Shown: positions 1-6,068 of the stretch, piece by piece
How positions within the stretch are numbered: the stretch's first letter is position 1
Layout of the letters: every line of letters starts with the position of its first letter
Source: Brevundimonas sp.
Lineage (GTDB): Bacteria; Pseudomonadota; Alphaproteobacteria; Caulobacterales; Caulobacteraceae
NCBI GenBank assembly: GCA_022712235.1
Contig: JALAGW010000064.1
Location: 1 to 7,325, forward strand
Direction: 5' to 3'
DNA: 7,325 bases
Made by a program: the position numbers and the translations under genes
Notes under the pieces: model-generated
What the model saw: only the letters and a program-made list of their open reading frames with translations
The model's database searches: none
Told to the model about the DNA's origin: nothing

Positions 1-97
1 CCCCCCCCCGCCGGCCCCCCCGCCCCCCCGCCCCCCCGCCGCCGCCCCCACCCCCCTCACCCCCCCCGCCACCGCCCCCCGCCGTTCCCCCCGGCCC
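1..97. other. Cytosine-dominated low-complexity tract at the window edge
   Basis: Of the first 100 bases, 78 are C and 14 are G, in runs of 5 to 9 C broken by single other bases. No periodic unit is visible. On the minus strand this is a poly-G tract lying exactly where the plug domain of the leftward TonB-dependent receptor should continue, and the reading frame fails as the tract begins. A sequencing or assembly artefact at a contig end is the most economical reading: degraded base calls drifting to G. A natural G-quadruplex-forming repeat is possible but would have to have interrupted the gene. Confidence 0.75.
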
Positions 98-367
98 TCA
101 CCCGGGGTCGACGGTGACGCCGGGAATGATGGTGATGGCCTCGGCCACGTTCGAGCTGGGGAACTTGCCCACATCCTCGGCGGTGACGACGTCGACAATG
201 GCGTTGGCGTTGCGCTTGGTCGTGATCGACTGCTGCAGCGAGGCGCGGATGCCCGTGACGATGACCTCGTCGACCTCAGTGGTCGGCGCGTCCTGGGCGG
301 CGGCGGCGCCGGCGACCAGCGCCAGGGCGCTGACTGAACCGGCAAGCAAGGCGTGACGGATACTCAT
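98..367 (-). CDS. TonB-dependent receptor, N-terminal fragment (signal peptide, TonB box, start of plug)
   Basis: Outer-membrane active transporter, only the first ~89 residues readable. Residues 1-24 form a Sec signal peptide with a hydrophobic core ending in AAAA, cleaved probably before Q25. A TonB box of the DEVIVTG type lies at about 33-39. The plug begins with RASLQQSI and continues through DVGKFPSSNVAEAI to PGVTVD, the usual order in Caulobacterales and Sphingomonadales receptors. Family members are normally 700-1000 residues. Here the frame hits a stop right after GVTVD, where a stretch like RxFGxGERVSIRG is expected, and the DNA becomes poly-G on the coding strand, so the truncation is probably artefactual. 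The start ATG (365-367) is preceded by a purine-rich Shine-Dalgarno at 377-386. It is divergent from the amino-sugar operon, which suggests GlcNAc or chitooligosaccharides as substrate; from memory, Caulobacter crescentus has such a receptor (CC0446) beside its nag genes. Family is near certain, substrate is inference. Confidence 0.88.
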   Translation of the reverse strand: MSIRHALLAGSVSALALVAGAAAAQDAPTTEVDEVIVTGIRASLQQSITTKRNANAIVDVVTAEDVGKFPSSNVAEAITIIPGVTVDPG

Positions 368-371
368 GGCG

Positions 372-408
372 CTGGATCTCCCCTCCAGAAGACCTGCCCC
401 CGCAGGTC
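372..408 (-). promoter_or_regulatory. Two adjacent hairpins in the receptor leader, one holding the Shine-Dalgarno
   Basis: Positions 391-397 (GACCTGC) and 402-408 (GCAGGTC) are perfect complements around a 4-base loop. Directly next to it, 372-376 (CTGGA) and 384-388 (TCCAG) pair around a 7-base loop, 377-383. On the minus strand that loop reads GGGGAGA and is the likely ribosome-binding site of the receptor gene, whose ATG lies 9 bases further on. The pairing is seen directly. A role in controlling receptor translation or mRNA stability is inference, and a 5-bp stem alone is weak. Confidence 0.4.
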
Positions 409-415
409 CGACATA

Positions 416-436
416 CCCAATTCAAGACCAAAAAGG
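416..436. promoter_or_regulatory. Putative GntR-family half-site (copy A)
   Basis: Contains CAAGACCAAA at 423-432, repeated exactly at 510-519. Read on the minus strand it is TTGGTCTTGAATTGG, which matches 12 of 15 positions of TTGGTCCTTGATTGG at 549-563 on the plus strand. TGGTCT/AGACCA is the half-site known for HutC-subfamily GntR repressors of amino-sugar genes (NagR/YvoA, DasR). Only half-sites are present, not a complete palindrome, so binding is inferred. It sits about 50-70 bases upstream of the receptor start codon, where it could control that gene. Confidence 0.35.
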
Positions 437-509
437 CCCGTCCCTCTTTCGACTGGATCGAGAGAACATGGGAATTGAAGGCAGAGTTTCACCAAAGCGT
501 CGCATCCCG

Positions 510-519
510 CAAGACCAAA
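510..519. promoter_or_regulatory. Putative GntR-family half-site (copy B)
   Basis: Exact second copy of CAAGACCAAA, 87 bases from copy A. It is followed by a loose inverted repeat, CCAAAT at 515-520 and ATTGG at 526-530. It lies immediately upstream of the candidate -35 element of the rightward operon. Assigned only from repetition and resemblance to the AGACCA half-site. Confidence 0.33.
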
Positions 520-520
520 T

Positions 521-563
521 TTCACATTGGGCCTAAACTTTCTTCATATTGGTCCTTGATTGG
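521..563 (+). promoter_or_regulatory. Candidate promoter of the amino-sugar operon with overlapping half-site (copy C)
   Basis: TTCACA at 521-526 matches the -35 consensus TTGACA at 5 of 6 positions. CATATT at 545-550 matches TATAAT at 4 of 6, with an 18-base spacer. The half-site TTGGTCC (549-555, extending as TTGGTCCTTGATTGG to 563) overlaps the -10 end, the arrangement expected for repression. This stretch is the AT-richest part of the divergent region. Alphaproteobacterial promoters often deviate from the E. coli consensus, so the exact elements are uncertain. Confidence 0.33.
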
Positions 564-605
564 TTGCATGACATGGGTTCAGATGCGGTCGTTGGGATGC
601 ACTCT

Positions 606-613
606 GGGGGAGG
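606..613 (+). promoter_or_regulatory. Shine-Dalgarno that fixes the GntR regulator start
   Basis: GGGGGAGG followed by 5 bases and then ATG at 619. In-frame upstream codons, including ATGs at 475 and 568, lack such a site and would add residues with no resemblance to the family N-terminus. Confidence 0.7.
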
Positions 614-618
614 CCGCC

Positions 619-1359
619 ATGCCGTTTCTTGAAGCCATAGGATCGCTGGACGCCCAGAGGCCCGCGCCCCTGTATCAGCAGCTGCAACAGGCCGTGCGTC
701 AGGCCATCGAGCGCCGCACGCTGAAGCCCGACGACGCCCTGCCGCCCGAACGGGACCTGGCCAATGAGCTGTCGGTGTCGAGAATCACGATCCGCAAGGC
801 CTTTGACGGCCTGGTGGCCGAGGGCCTGCTGACCCGTCGCCAGGGCGCCGGCACCTTCGTCGCCGCCCGCGTCGAAAAGAGCTTCTCCAAGCTGACCTCC
901 TTTTCCGAGGACATGGCGGCGCGCGGACGCAAGGCCACCAGTTCCTGGTTGAGCCGCAGCGAGGGCACGGTGACGCCCGAGGAATCCCTGACCCTGGGCC
1001 TCAGCCCCGGCGCCCCGGTCTATCGCTTCCACCGCATCCGCTATGCCGACGGGGCGCCGATGGCGCTGGAGTATTCGACGGTTCCGGCCTCATGCCTGTC
1101 GGGCGTCGAGGCGGTGACGACGTCTCTCTATCAAGCCCTGTCGGTCAGCGGACATCGACCGAATCGGGCCCTGCAGCGCCTGCGCGCCGTCCTGTTCAAC
1201 GCCGAGCAATGCGAGCTCCTGGGCATTGCCCCCGGCGCGCCGGGCCTGTTGATCGAGCGCCGCGCCTTCCACAACGGCGAGGCGGTGGAAGTGACCCAGT
1301 CCTATTATCGCGGCGACGCCTATGACTTCGTCGCCGAACTGAACGACGGACCCGCCTGA
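619..1359 (+). CDS. GntR-family transcriptional regulator, HutC/UTRA subfamily (NagR-like repressor)
   Basis: A 246-residue DNA-binding repressor of the usual HutC-subfamily size. Residues about 15-81 form the winged helix-turn-helix: PLYQQLQQAVRQAI, then the signature LPPERDLANELSVSRITIRKA (about 41-61), then LVAEGLLTRRQGAGTFV forming the wing. Residues about 90-238 form a UTRA ligand-binding domain, beginning with FSKLTSFSEDMAARGR and ending with VEVTQSYYRGDAYDF. Relatives such as Bacillus NagR/YvoA and Streptomyces DasR respond to GlcN-6-P or GlcNAc-6-P. That effector is inferred here from the downstream deaminase and deacetylase genes. It is the first gene of the operon, so autoregulation through the half-sites upstream is likely. 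The start at 619 was chosen over longer in-frame alternatives because of its strong Shine-Dalgarno and because the family N-terminus begins there. Its stop codon overlaps the next start by one base (TGATG). Family certain, specificity fairly likely. Confidence 0.9.
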   Translation: MPFLEAIGSLDAQRPAPLYQQLQQAVRQAIERRTLKPDDALPPERDLANELSVSRITIRKAFDGLVAEGLLTRRQGAGTFVAARVEKSFSKLTSFSEDMAARGRKATSSWLSRSEGTVTPEESLTLGLSPGAPVYRFHRIRYADGAPMALEYSTVPASCLSGVEAVTTSLYQALSVSGHRPNRALQRLRAVLFNAEQCELLGIAPGAPGLLIERRAFHNGEAVEVTQSYYRGDAYDFVAELNDGPA

Positions 1360-2390
1360 TGCGCGCCGAAGACACGCTGATGTTCGCCGAGGCCGCCGAC
1401 ACCGGCCGCATCGTCGCCGCCCAGTTGGCCGCCAACGCCGGGGTCGTGGCCCAGGCCGCCAAGCGACTGCGGATGCATCCGCCGAGCGCCGCCCTGATCT
1501 GCGGCCGGGGCAGTTCCGACAACGCGGGGGTCTTCGCCCGCTATATGATCGAGACCGAGATCGGGGTGCTGACCAGCCCCATGCCGCTGGCCGTCAGCTC
1601 GGTCTATGGCCGCGCCCCGCATGTGCCGGACGGCCTGTGCCTGGCGGTGTCACAGTCGGGCAAGAGCCCCGATCTGGTCGCCGCCGCCGCCGGGGCCCGC
1701 GCGGGCGGCGCCTTCGTCGTCGCCCTGGTCAATGTCGAGGGATCGCCTCTCAGCCAGGTCGCGGACCTGACCATTCCCCTGCGTGCCGGGCCGGAACTGT
1801 CGGTCGCCGCGACCAAAAGCTTCATCGCCAGTCTCAGCGCCATCGCCCATCTGACAGCGCAATGGAGCGGCGACGCCGACCTGTCCGCCGCCCTGAATCG
1901 CCTGCCCGAACTGCTGGACGCCGCCTGGGCGCAGGACTGGTCCGCCGCCCTGCCCGCCCTGACCGAGGCGACCAGCCTCTATGTCGTCGGACGCGGCGTC
2001 GGCTTCGGCGTGGCCCGCGAGGCGGCGTTGAAGCTGAAGGAGACCTGCGGCCTGCACGCCGAGGCCTTCTCGACCGCCGAGGTCCGTCACGGCCCCATGG
2101 CCCTGGTCAAGACCGGCTTCCCGGTCCTGTTGCTGCCGCAGTCGGACGCGACGCGCGACGACGCCGAGGACCTGGCCGCCGACTTCGCCCGCCGCGGAGC
2201 TCAGGTCTTCTTCGCCGGCGCCACGACCGCGCCAGGCGTGATCTCGCTGCCGACCGTCAGCAGCCACCCGGAGCTGGAACCCATCCTGCTGATCCAGAGC
2301 TTCTATCGTCTGGCCGCCGCCCTGTCTGTGGCCCGAGGCTTCGACCCCGACCGGCCTCCCTACCTCAACAAGGTGACCGAGACGGTTTGA
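1359..2390 (+). CDS. nagB-II: SIS-domain glucosamine-6-phosphate deaminase, NagB-II type
   Basis: A 343-residue cytoplasmic enzyme expected to convert glucosamine-6-phosphate to fructose-6-phosphate and ammonia, supplying glycolysis. It has two tandem SIS sugar-isomerase domains. The first (about 40-170) has GRGSSD at 49-54, the phosphate-binding SQSGKSPD at 98-105, and ELSVAATKSF at about 146-155. The second (about 200-330) has GRGVGFGVAREAALKLKE at 211-228, then HAEAF and EVRHGP at about 233-246. The C-terminus ends in DPDRPPYLNKVTETV, as in the isomerase half of GlmS. The glutamine amidotransferase domain of GlmS (about 240 residues) is absent, which fits the deaminase (Shewanella-type NagB-II, unrelated to E. 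coli NagB) rather than glucosamine synthesis. It overlaps the upstream regulator and the downstream nagA by one base each, which implies translational coupling; no strong Shine-Dalgarno precedes it. An in-frame ATG seven codons downstream is an alternative start. A frameshifted shadow covers most of this gene. Confidence 0.88.
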   Translation: MRAEDTLMFAEAADTGRIVAAQLAANAGVVAQAAKRLRMHPPSAALICGRGSSDNAGVFARYMIETEIGVLTSPMPLAVSSVYGRAPHVPDGLCLAVSQSGKSPDLVAAAAGARAGGAFVVALVNVEGSPLSQVADLTIPLRAGPELSVAATKSFIASLSAIAHLTAQWSGDADLSAALNRLPELLDAAWAQDWSAALPALTEATSLYVVGRGVGFGVAREAALKLKETCGLHAEAFSTAEVRHGPMALVKTGFPVLLLPQSDATRDDAEDLAADFARRGAQVFFAGATTAPGVISLPTVSSHPELEPILLIQSFYRLAAALSVARGFDPDRPPYLNKVTETV

Positions 2391-3559
2391 TGCCCACACT
2401 CCTGACCAATGGGCCGATCCTGATCGACGGCGTCTTCCATGGCGACTTCGCCGTGGCTATCGACGGCGCCCGAATCGCCGCCGCAGGACCGAAAGCCGAC
2501 ATCCGCGAAACCTTCCCGCATGCCGAGGTTCGCGATCTGAACGGCGAACGCCTGGTGCCTGGCTACATCGACACACAGGTCAATGGCGGCGGCGGCGTCC
2601 TGTTCAACGACGCCCCCACGGTGGAGACCATCGCCCGCATCGGCGCCGCCCACCGGCGCTTCGGCACCACCGGCTTCCTGCCGACCCTGATCAGCGACGA
2701 CCTGTCGGTGATCGACCGCGCCATCGACGCGGTCGAACAGGCCATGGCCGAAGGCGTGCCCGGCGTCCTGGGCATCCACATCGAAGGTCCCTTCCTCAAC
2801 ATCGCGCGCAAGGGCATCCACGACCCGGCCAAGTTTCGCATCCTGGACGACGAGGCGGTGCGGCTCCTGACGCGGATGAAGACCGGCCGCACCCTGATCA
2901 CCCTGGCGCCGGAGATGACCACGCCCGACAGGATCGCGGCCCTGGTCGAGGGCGGCGCCGTGGTCGCGGCGGGCCATACCGACGCCGACTACGCCACCAT
3001 CCGCGCGGCGCTGGACGCGGGCCTGACCGGCTTCACCCACCTGTTCAACGCCATGTCGCCCCTGACCAGCCGCGAGCCGGGCGTGGTCGGCGCCGCGCTG
3101 GACGACACAACCGCCTGGGCCGGGATCATCGTCGACGGCCACCATGTCGACCCGGTCGTGCTGAAGCTGGCCCTACGCTGCCGCCCGGCTGACCGTTTCA
3201 TGCTGGTCACCGACGCCATGCCCAGCGTCAACGCCCCCCATCTCGGCGACGGGGACGAGCACTTCTATCTGCAGGGCCGCCGCATCTCGGTGAAGGACGG
3301 CGCCTGCCTGGACGAGCGCGGCGTGCTGGCGGGATCGGACCTCGACATGGCCGCCGCCGTCCGCAACACCCGCGACCTGCTGGGGCTGGACCTGCCGACC
3401 GCCGTCATGATGGCGTCGGCCGCGCCCGCCGCCTTCCTGGGGCTGGAACGCCAGCGCGGCCGCATCGCGCCCGGCTATGCGGCCGACCTGCTGGTTCTGG
3501 ACGACGACCTCGCCGTGGTTGAAAGCTGGATCGACGGCGTCCCCGCCCATACCCCCTGA
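2390..3559 (+). CDS. nagA: N-acetylglucosamine-6-phosphate deacetylase
   Basis: A 389-residue amidohydrolase that removes acetate from GlcNAc-6-P to give GlcN-6-P, the substrate of the preceding gene's product. Visible motifs in order are PGYIDTQVNGGGG (57-69), GIHIEGPF (128-135), AAGHTDADY (193-201), GFTHLFNAM (214-222), VDGHH (248-252) and VTDAM (273-277). E132, H196 and H217 correspond to the single-metal ligands of E. coli NagA, D275 to the catalytic aspartate, and H252 or H251 to the substrate-binding histidine. Gln63 replaces the second metal-site histidine, as in single-metal NagA enzymes. The C-terminus has the usual APAAFLGL and GRIAPGYAADLLVLD elements. Length is normal. The start at 2390 gives TGATG coupling with the deaminase; the open frame extends upstream to 1637, but that part is only an out-of-frame reading of the deaminase gene. 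It is the last gene of the amino-sugar operon. Confidence 0.95.
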   Translation: MPTLLTNGPILIDGVFHGDFAVAIDGARIAAAGPKADIRETFPHAEVRDLNGERLVPGYIDTQVNGGGGVLFNDAPTVETIARIGAAHRRFGTTGFLPTLISDDLSVIDRAIDAVEQAMAEGVPGVLGIHIEGPFLNIARKGIHDPAKFRILDDEAVRLLTRMKTGRTLITLAPEMTTPDRIAALVEGGAVVAAGHTDADYATIRAALDAGLTGFTHLFNAMSPLTSREPGVVGAALDDTTAWAGIIVDGHHVDPVVLKLALRCRPADRFMLVTDAMPSVNAPHLGDGDEHFYLQGRRISVKDGACLDERGVLAGSDLDMAAAVRNTRDLLGLDLPTAVMMASAAPAAFLGLERQRGRIAPGYAADLLVLDDDLAVVESWIDGVPAHTP

Positions 3560-3671
3560 CACCGACGCCGACCAAAAACAGAAACAGTTTCATTTTCGTC
3601 TTGCGGGAAGGCTCGCCTTATGAAAACCTCGCGCCGGGATAGGGATGAACAGGGTTCTGGAGGGGGACATC
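3560..3671 (+). promoter_or_regulatory. Intergenic region between the two gene clusters, with a palindrome
   Basis: This 112-base gap breaks the tight packing of the upstream operon and contains an AT-rich patch (3571-3602) unlike the flanking coding DNA, so a promoter for the second cluster is likely somewhere here. It holds a perfect palindrome, GAAAC-A-GTTTC, at 3581-3591. It also holds GACCAAAAA at 3570-3578, identical to 426-434 in the nag control region. A short inverted repeat, AAGGC-TC-GCCTT at 3608-3619, has only a 2-base loop and no T-run, so I see no convincing terminator. TATGAA at 3619-3624 is a possible -10, but no well-spaced -35 accompanies it. Confidence 0.4.
3659..3666 (+). 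promoter_or_regulatory. Shine-Dalgarno that fixes the beta-helix lipoprotein start
   Basis: GGAGGGGG followed by 5 bases and ATG at 3672. This selects 3672 over the in-frame ATG at 3645, which has no comparable site and would add nine polar residues ahead of the lipoprotein signal peptide. Confidence 0.7.
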
Positions 3672-4910
3672 ATGAAGATGCGTACATGGCTGCCGGTCGC
3701 GATGATGCTGGCGCTCGGGGCCTGCGGGACGAAGCCGGCCGAAAAGGGCACGGACCTCTCCAAGGCCAACACCGTCTATCAGAATGAACTGATGGAGAAG
3801 CTGATCGACGCCAAGCCCGGCACGGTCATCGAAATCCCGGCGGGCGTCTTCACCATCGACACCAGCCTGAGCCTGGCCGTCGACGGCGTGACCATTCGCG
3901 GTCAGGGCATGGACAAGACCATCCTGAACTTCCGCAATCAGGCGGCGGGCGCCCAGGGCCTGCTGGTCACGGCCAGCAACTTCACCATCGAGGACCTGGC
4001 GCTTGAGGACACCAAGGGCGACGCGCTCAAGATTAACGAGGGCGAGAACATCATCGTGCGCCGCATCCGCACGGAATGGACGCAAGGGCCCAAGACCGAA
4101 AACGGCGCCTATGGCATCTATCCGGTGCAGACGAAGAACGTCCTGATTGAGGACAGCGTGGCGATCGGCGCCTCCGACGCCGGCATCTATGTCGGTCAGT
4201 CGAAGAATGTCGTGGTCCGCCGCAACCGGGCGGAGTTCAACGTCGCCGGGATCGAGATCGAGAACTGCATCGACGCCGACGTCTATGAGAACCTGGCCAC
4301 CAACAACACCGGCGGCATCCTGGTCTTCAACATGCCCCAGCTGCAGCAGGCGGGATACCGGACGCGCGTCTACAACAACCGCGCCGTCGCCAATAATACG
4401 CGCAACTTCGGCCACGCCGGCACCCCGGTCGCCAGCGTGCCGGCGGGCACGGGCGTGATCGTCAATTCCAACGATCAGGTCGAGATCTTCGACAACGACA
4501 TCGCCGACAACAAGACGGCCAACATCATCATTTCAGCCCTGTTCTCGGCCGGATATTCGGACAGCGCCATGAGCGCCGATTTCGATCCCTACCCTGAGGC
4601 CATCCTGATCAAGGACAACCGCTTCAGCGGCGGCGGCAACGCCCCCGACGGCATGGAATTCCAGGCCCTGCGCATCGCCAAGTTCGGCCCCACCGGCCGC
4701 TTCCCGGACATCCTCTGGGACGGTTACGTCAATCCCAAGCGCCTGGTGAACGGCCAGTTGCCCGCCGCTCTGCGCATCTGCATCGACAACGGCGAGGCGG
4801 GCGTCCTGAACGTGGACGGTCCCAACAAGTACGCCAATCCGAACACCGACATGACGCCGCACAAATGCACCCTGCCGCGTCTGTCGCCCGTCGTCCTGCC
4901 GGGGGCCTGA
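3672..4910 (+). CDS. Right-handed parallel beta-helix lipoprotein, partner of SO2930-type cytochrome
   Basis: A 412-residue exported protein of unestablished function. Residues 1-18 form a lipoprotein signal peptide (MKMRTWLPVAMMLALGAC) with lipobox LGAC and lipidation at C18; the following G19-T20-K21 gives no inner-membrane retention Asp, so outer-membrane anchoring is likely. After a linker, EIPAGVFTIDTSLSLAVDGVTIRGQG (about 54-79) resembles the cap and first coil of pectate-lyase-like folds. Regular coils of about 22-24 residues follow, each with a G-I/L-x-V turn and an N/D-rich asparagine-ladder-like edge: GDALKIN (116-122), GAYGIYPV (145-152), AGIYVGQSKNVVVRRN (170-185), AGIEIENC (192-199), GGILVFN (214-220), GTGVIVNSNDQVEIFDND (259-276). 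A non-repetitive C-terminal part has cysteines in RICID and HKCTL that could form a disulfide. The protein resembles TIGR03805 (beta_helix_1), recalled as occurring in two-gene pairs with the family encoded next. No obvious catalytic signature of a known polysaccharide lyase is recognisable. The pairing is well supported; the role (binding, scaffolding or carbohydrate processing) is open. Confidence 0.85.
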   Translation: MKMRTWLPVAMMLALGACGTKPAEKGTDLSKANTVYQNELMEKLIDAKPGTVIEIPAGVFTIDTSLSLAVDGVTIRGQGMDKTILNFRNQAAGAQGLLVTASNFTIEDLALEDTKGDALKINEGENIIVRRIRTEWTQGPKTENGAYGIYPVQTKNVLIEDSVAIGASDAGIYVGQSKNVVVRRNRAEFNVAGIEIENCIDADVYENLATNNTGGILVFNMPQLQQAGYRTRVYNNRAVANNTRNFGHAGTPVASVPAGTGVIVNSNDQVEIFDNDIADNKTANIIISALFSAGYSDSAMSADFDPYPEAILIKDNRFSGGGNAPDGMEFQALRIAKFGPTGRFPDILWDGYVNPKRLVNGQLPAALRICIDNGEAGVLNVDGPNKYANPNTDMTPHKCTLPRLSPVVLPGA

Positions 4911-4919
4911 CGCGGCCTC

Positions 4920-6068
4920 ATGACCCGGTTTCGTCTGCTCACCCTTTGCCTGGCGCTGGTCGCCGGGGCGGCGTCCTGCACCCGGCCGTCGCCGCCCCCG
5001 CAGCCCCTGGTCGATCCGACCTATTTCGCCACCGAGAACCCCAGGTCCCTGAGGGACTGGGGCATGGTCCAGGTGTCGGGTGACGCCCTGGTCCTGGGCC
5101 AGCGCGTCACGCCCTATGACCTGACGACGCCGCTGTTCACGGACCATGCCCAAAAGTTGCGGACCATCTGGATGCCTCCGGGCGCGGCGGCGGACTACAA
5201 GTCCGGCGAAGACGCCCTGTCCTTCCCTGTCGGAACCGTCATCACCAAGACCTTCTTCTATCAGACCGGACGCGGCGGCCGGGTGATGCAGCAGGCCGAT
5301 CAGGCGCTGATCCATGAGGGCGAAGGGCTGAAGCTGAAGGCGGTGCGCATGGTCGAGACGCGCTTGCTGATCCATCGACCCGAGGGCTGGGCCGCCCTCA
5401 CTTATCTGCGGAACGAAGCCCAGACCGAGGCGGTCCTGCACCGGGTCGGCGCAGTGGTGCCCCTGACTCTGGTGCGCGAGGACGGCAAGGATCAGGCCTT
5501 CTCCTACATCGTGCCGAACGTGACCCAGTGCTCCGCCTGTCATGCGACCAATGTCGCCACGCGCGTCATCCAGCCCATTGGCCCCAAGGCGCGGTTGATG
5601 AACCGCGACTTCGCCTATGCGGACGGGTCCGAGAACCAGCTGACCCGTCTCACCAGGATCGGCTATCTGCGCGGCCTGGCTGACCCCAAGGCGGCCCCGG
5701 CGGATGTGTCCTGGACCGACCAGAGCGCCTCGCTCGAGGCGCGGGCGCGGGCCTATCTCGACGTCAACTGCGGCCACTGCCACAATCCGGAAGGACCAGC
5801 GGACACCTCGGGCCTGTATCTGAACGCGGCCACGCCGACGTCGGGCCCGTCCGGCCTCTGCAAACTGCCGGTCGCGGCCGGCCCCGGCACCGGCAATCTG
5901 CGCTTCGACATCGTGCCGGGGGACGCCAGGGCCTCGATCATCCCCTATCGCATGGGCTCGACCAACCCCGCCGTGATGATGCCGGAAATCGGCCGCTCGA
6001 CCGCCCATGCCGAGGGGGTGGCCCTCATCCGCTTCTGGATCGATTCAATGGAGGGATCATGTCGGTAG
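4920..6068 (+). CDS. Exported diheme c-type cytochrome, SO2930/HNE_0200 family
   Basis: A 382-residue periplasmic or membrane-anchored electron-transfer protein. Residues 1-20 form a signal peptide ending in GAASC, an acceptable lipobox with probable lipidation at C20, followed by a proline-rich linker. Residues about 30-195 form a conserved region (LRDWGMV, YDLTTPLFTDHAQKLR, FPVGTVITKTFFY) without a recognisable enzyme motif. Two covalent heme c sites follow: CSACH at 204-208 and CGHCH at 284-288. Candidate distal methionine ligands are M345, M353 and M354 in the C-terminal stretch RMGSTNPAVMMPEIGR. The segment PGDARASIIPYRM to GVALIRFWI resembles the C-terminal heme domain of cytochromes that partner periplasmic dehydrogenases. 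It starts 9 bases after the beta-helix gene with only a weak Shine-Dalgarno, so coupled translation is likely. It overlaps the next gene by 10 bases. This is the TIGR03806-type partner of TIGR03805. Heme binding is near certain; the electron donor is unknown. Confidence 0.9.
   Translation: MTRFRLLTLCLALVAGAASCTRPSPPPQPLVDPTYFATENPRSLRDWGMVQVSGDALVLGQRVTPYDLTTPLFTDHAQKLRTIWMPPGAAADYKSGEDALSFPVGTVITKTFFYQTGRGGRVMQQADQALIHEGEGLKLKAVRMVETRLLIHRPEGWAALTYLRNEAQTEAVLHRVGAVVPLTLVREDGKDQAFSYIVPNVTQCSACHATNVATRVIQPIGPKARLMNRDFAYADGSENQLTRLTRIGYLRGLADPKAAPADVSWTDQSASLEARARAYLDVNCGHCHNPEGPADTSGLYLNAATPTSGPSGLCKLPVAAGPGTGNLRFDIVPGDARASIIPYRMGSTNPAVMMPEIGRSTAHAEGVALIRFWIDSMEGSCR

Noticed and set aside
1..97. 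C-rich tract as a genuine G-quadruplex or simple-sequence repeat element
   Set aside because: It has no regular unit, sits at the sequence edge and replaces conserved receptor codons, so an artefact is more likely; kept as a feature with that warning.
475..618. N-terminal extension of the GntR regulator to 475
   Set aside because: The 48 extra codons have no family resemblance, lie in AT-richer control DNA, and the strong Shine-Dalgarno at 606-613 serves the ATG at 619.
1637..2389. In-frame upstream extension of nagA, giving a 640-residue protein
   Set aside because: The extension is an Arg/Pro/Gly-rich out-of-frame reading of the SIS deaminase gene, whose motifs are clear in the other frame. 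NagA has its normal length from 2390.
1650..2399. 249-codon minus-strand frame opposite the deaminase, and similar shadows at 2360-3145, 3618-4415 and 544-1032
   Set aside because: All are antisense to convincing genes, biased in composition like random reverse-strand readings of GC-rich codons, and without motifs.
3608..3619. AAGGC-TC-GCCTT inverted repeat as a terminator of the nag operon
   Set aside because: The loop is only two bases, the effective stem is about four pairs and no T-tract follows, so it is not a credible intrinsic terminator.
4533..6008. 491-codon open frame on the minus strand opposite the beta-helix and cytochrome genes
   Set aside because: It is antisense to two well-supported genes in GC-rich DNA, where stop codons are rare in the antisense frames. 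Its composition is rich in Gly, Arg, Ala, Gln and His, with no recognisable domain and no ribosome-binding site.
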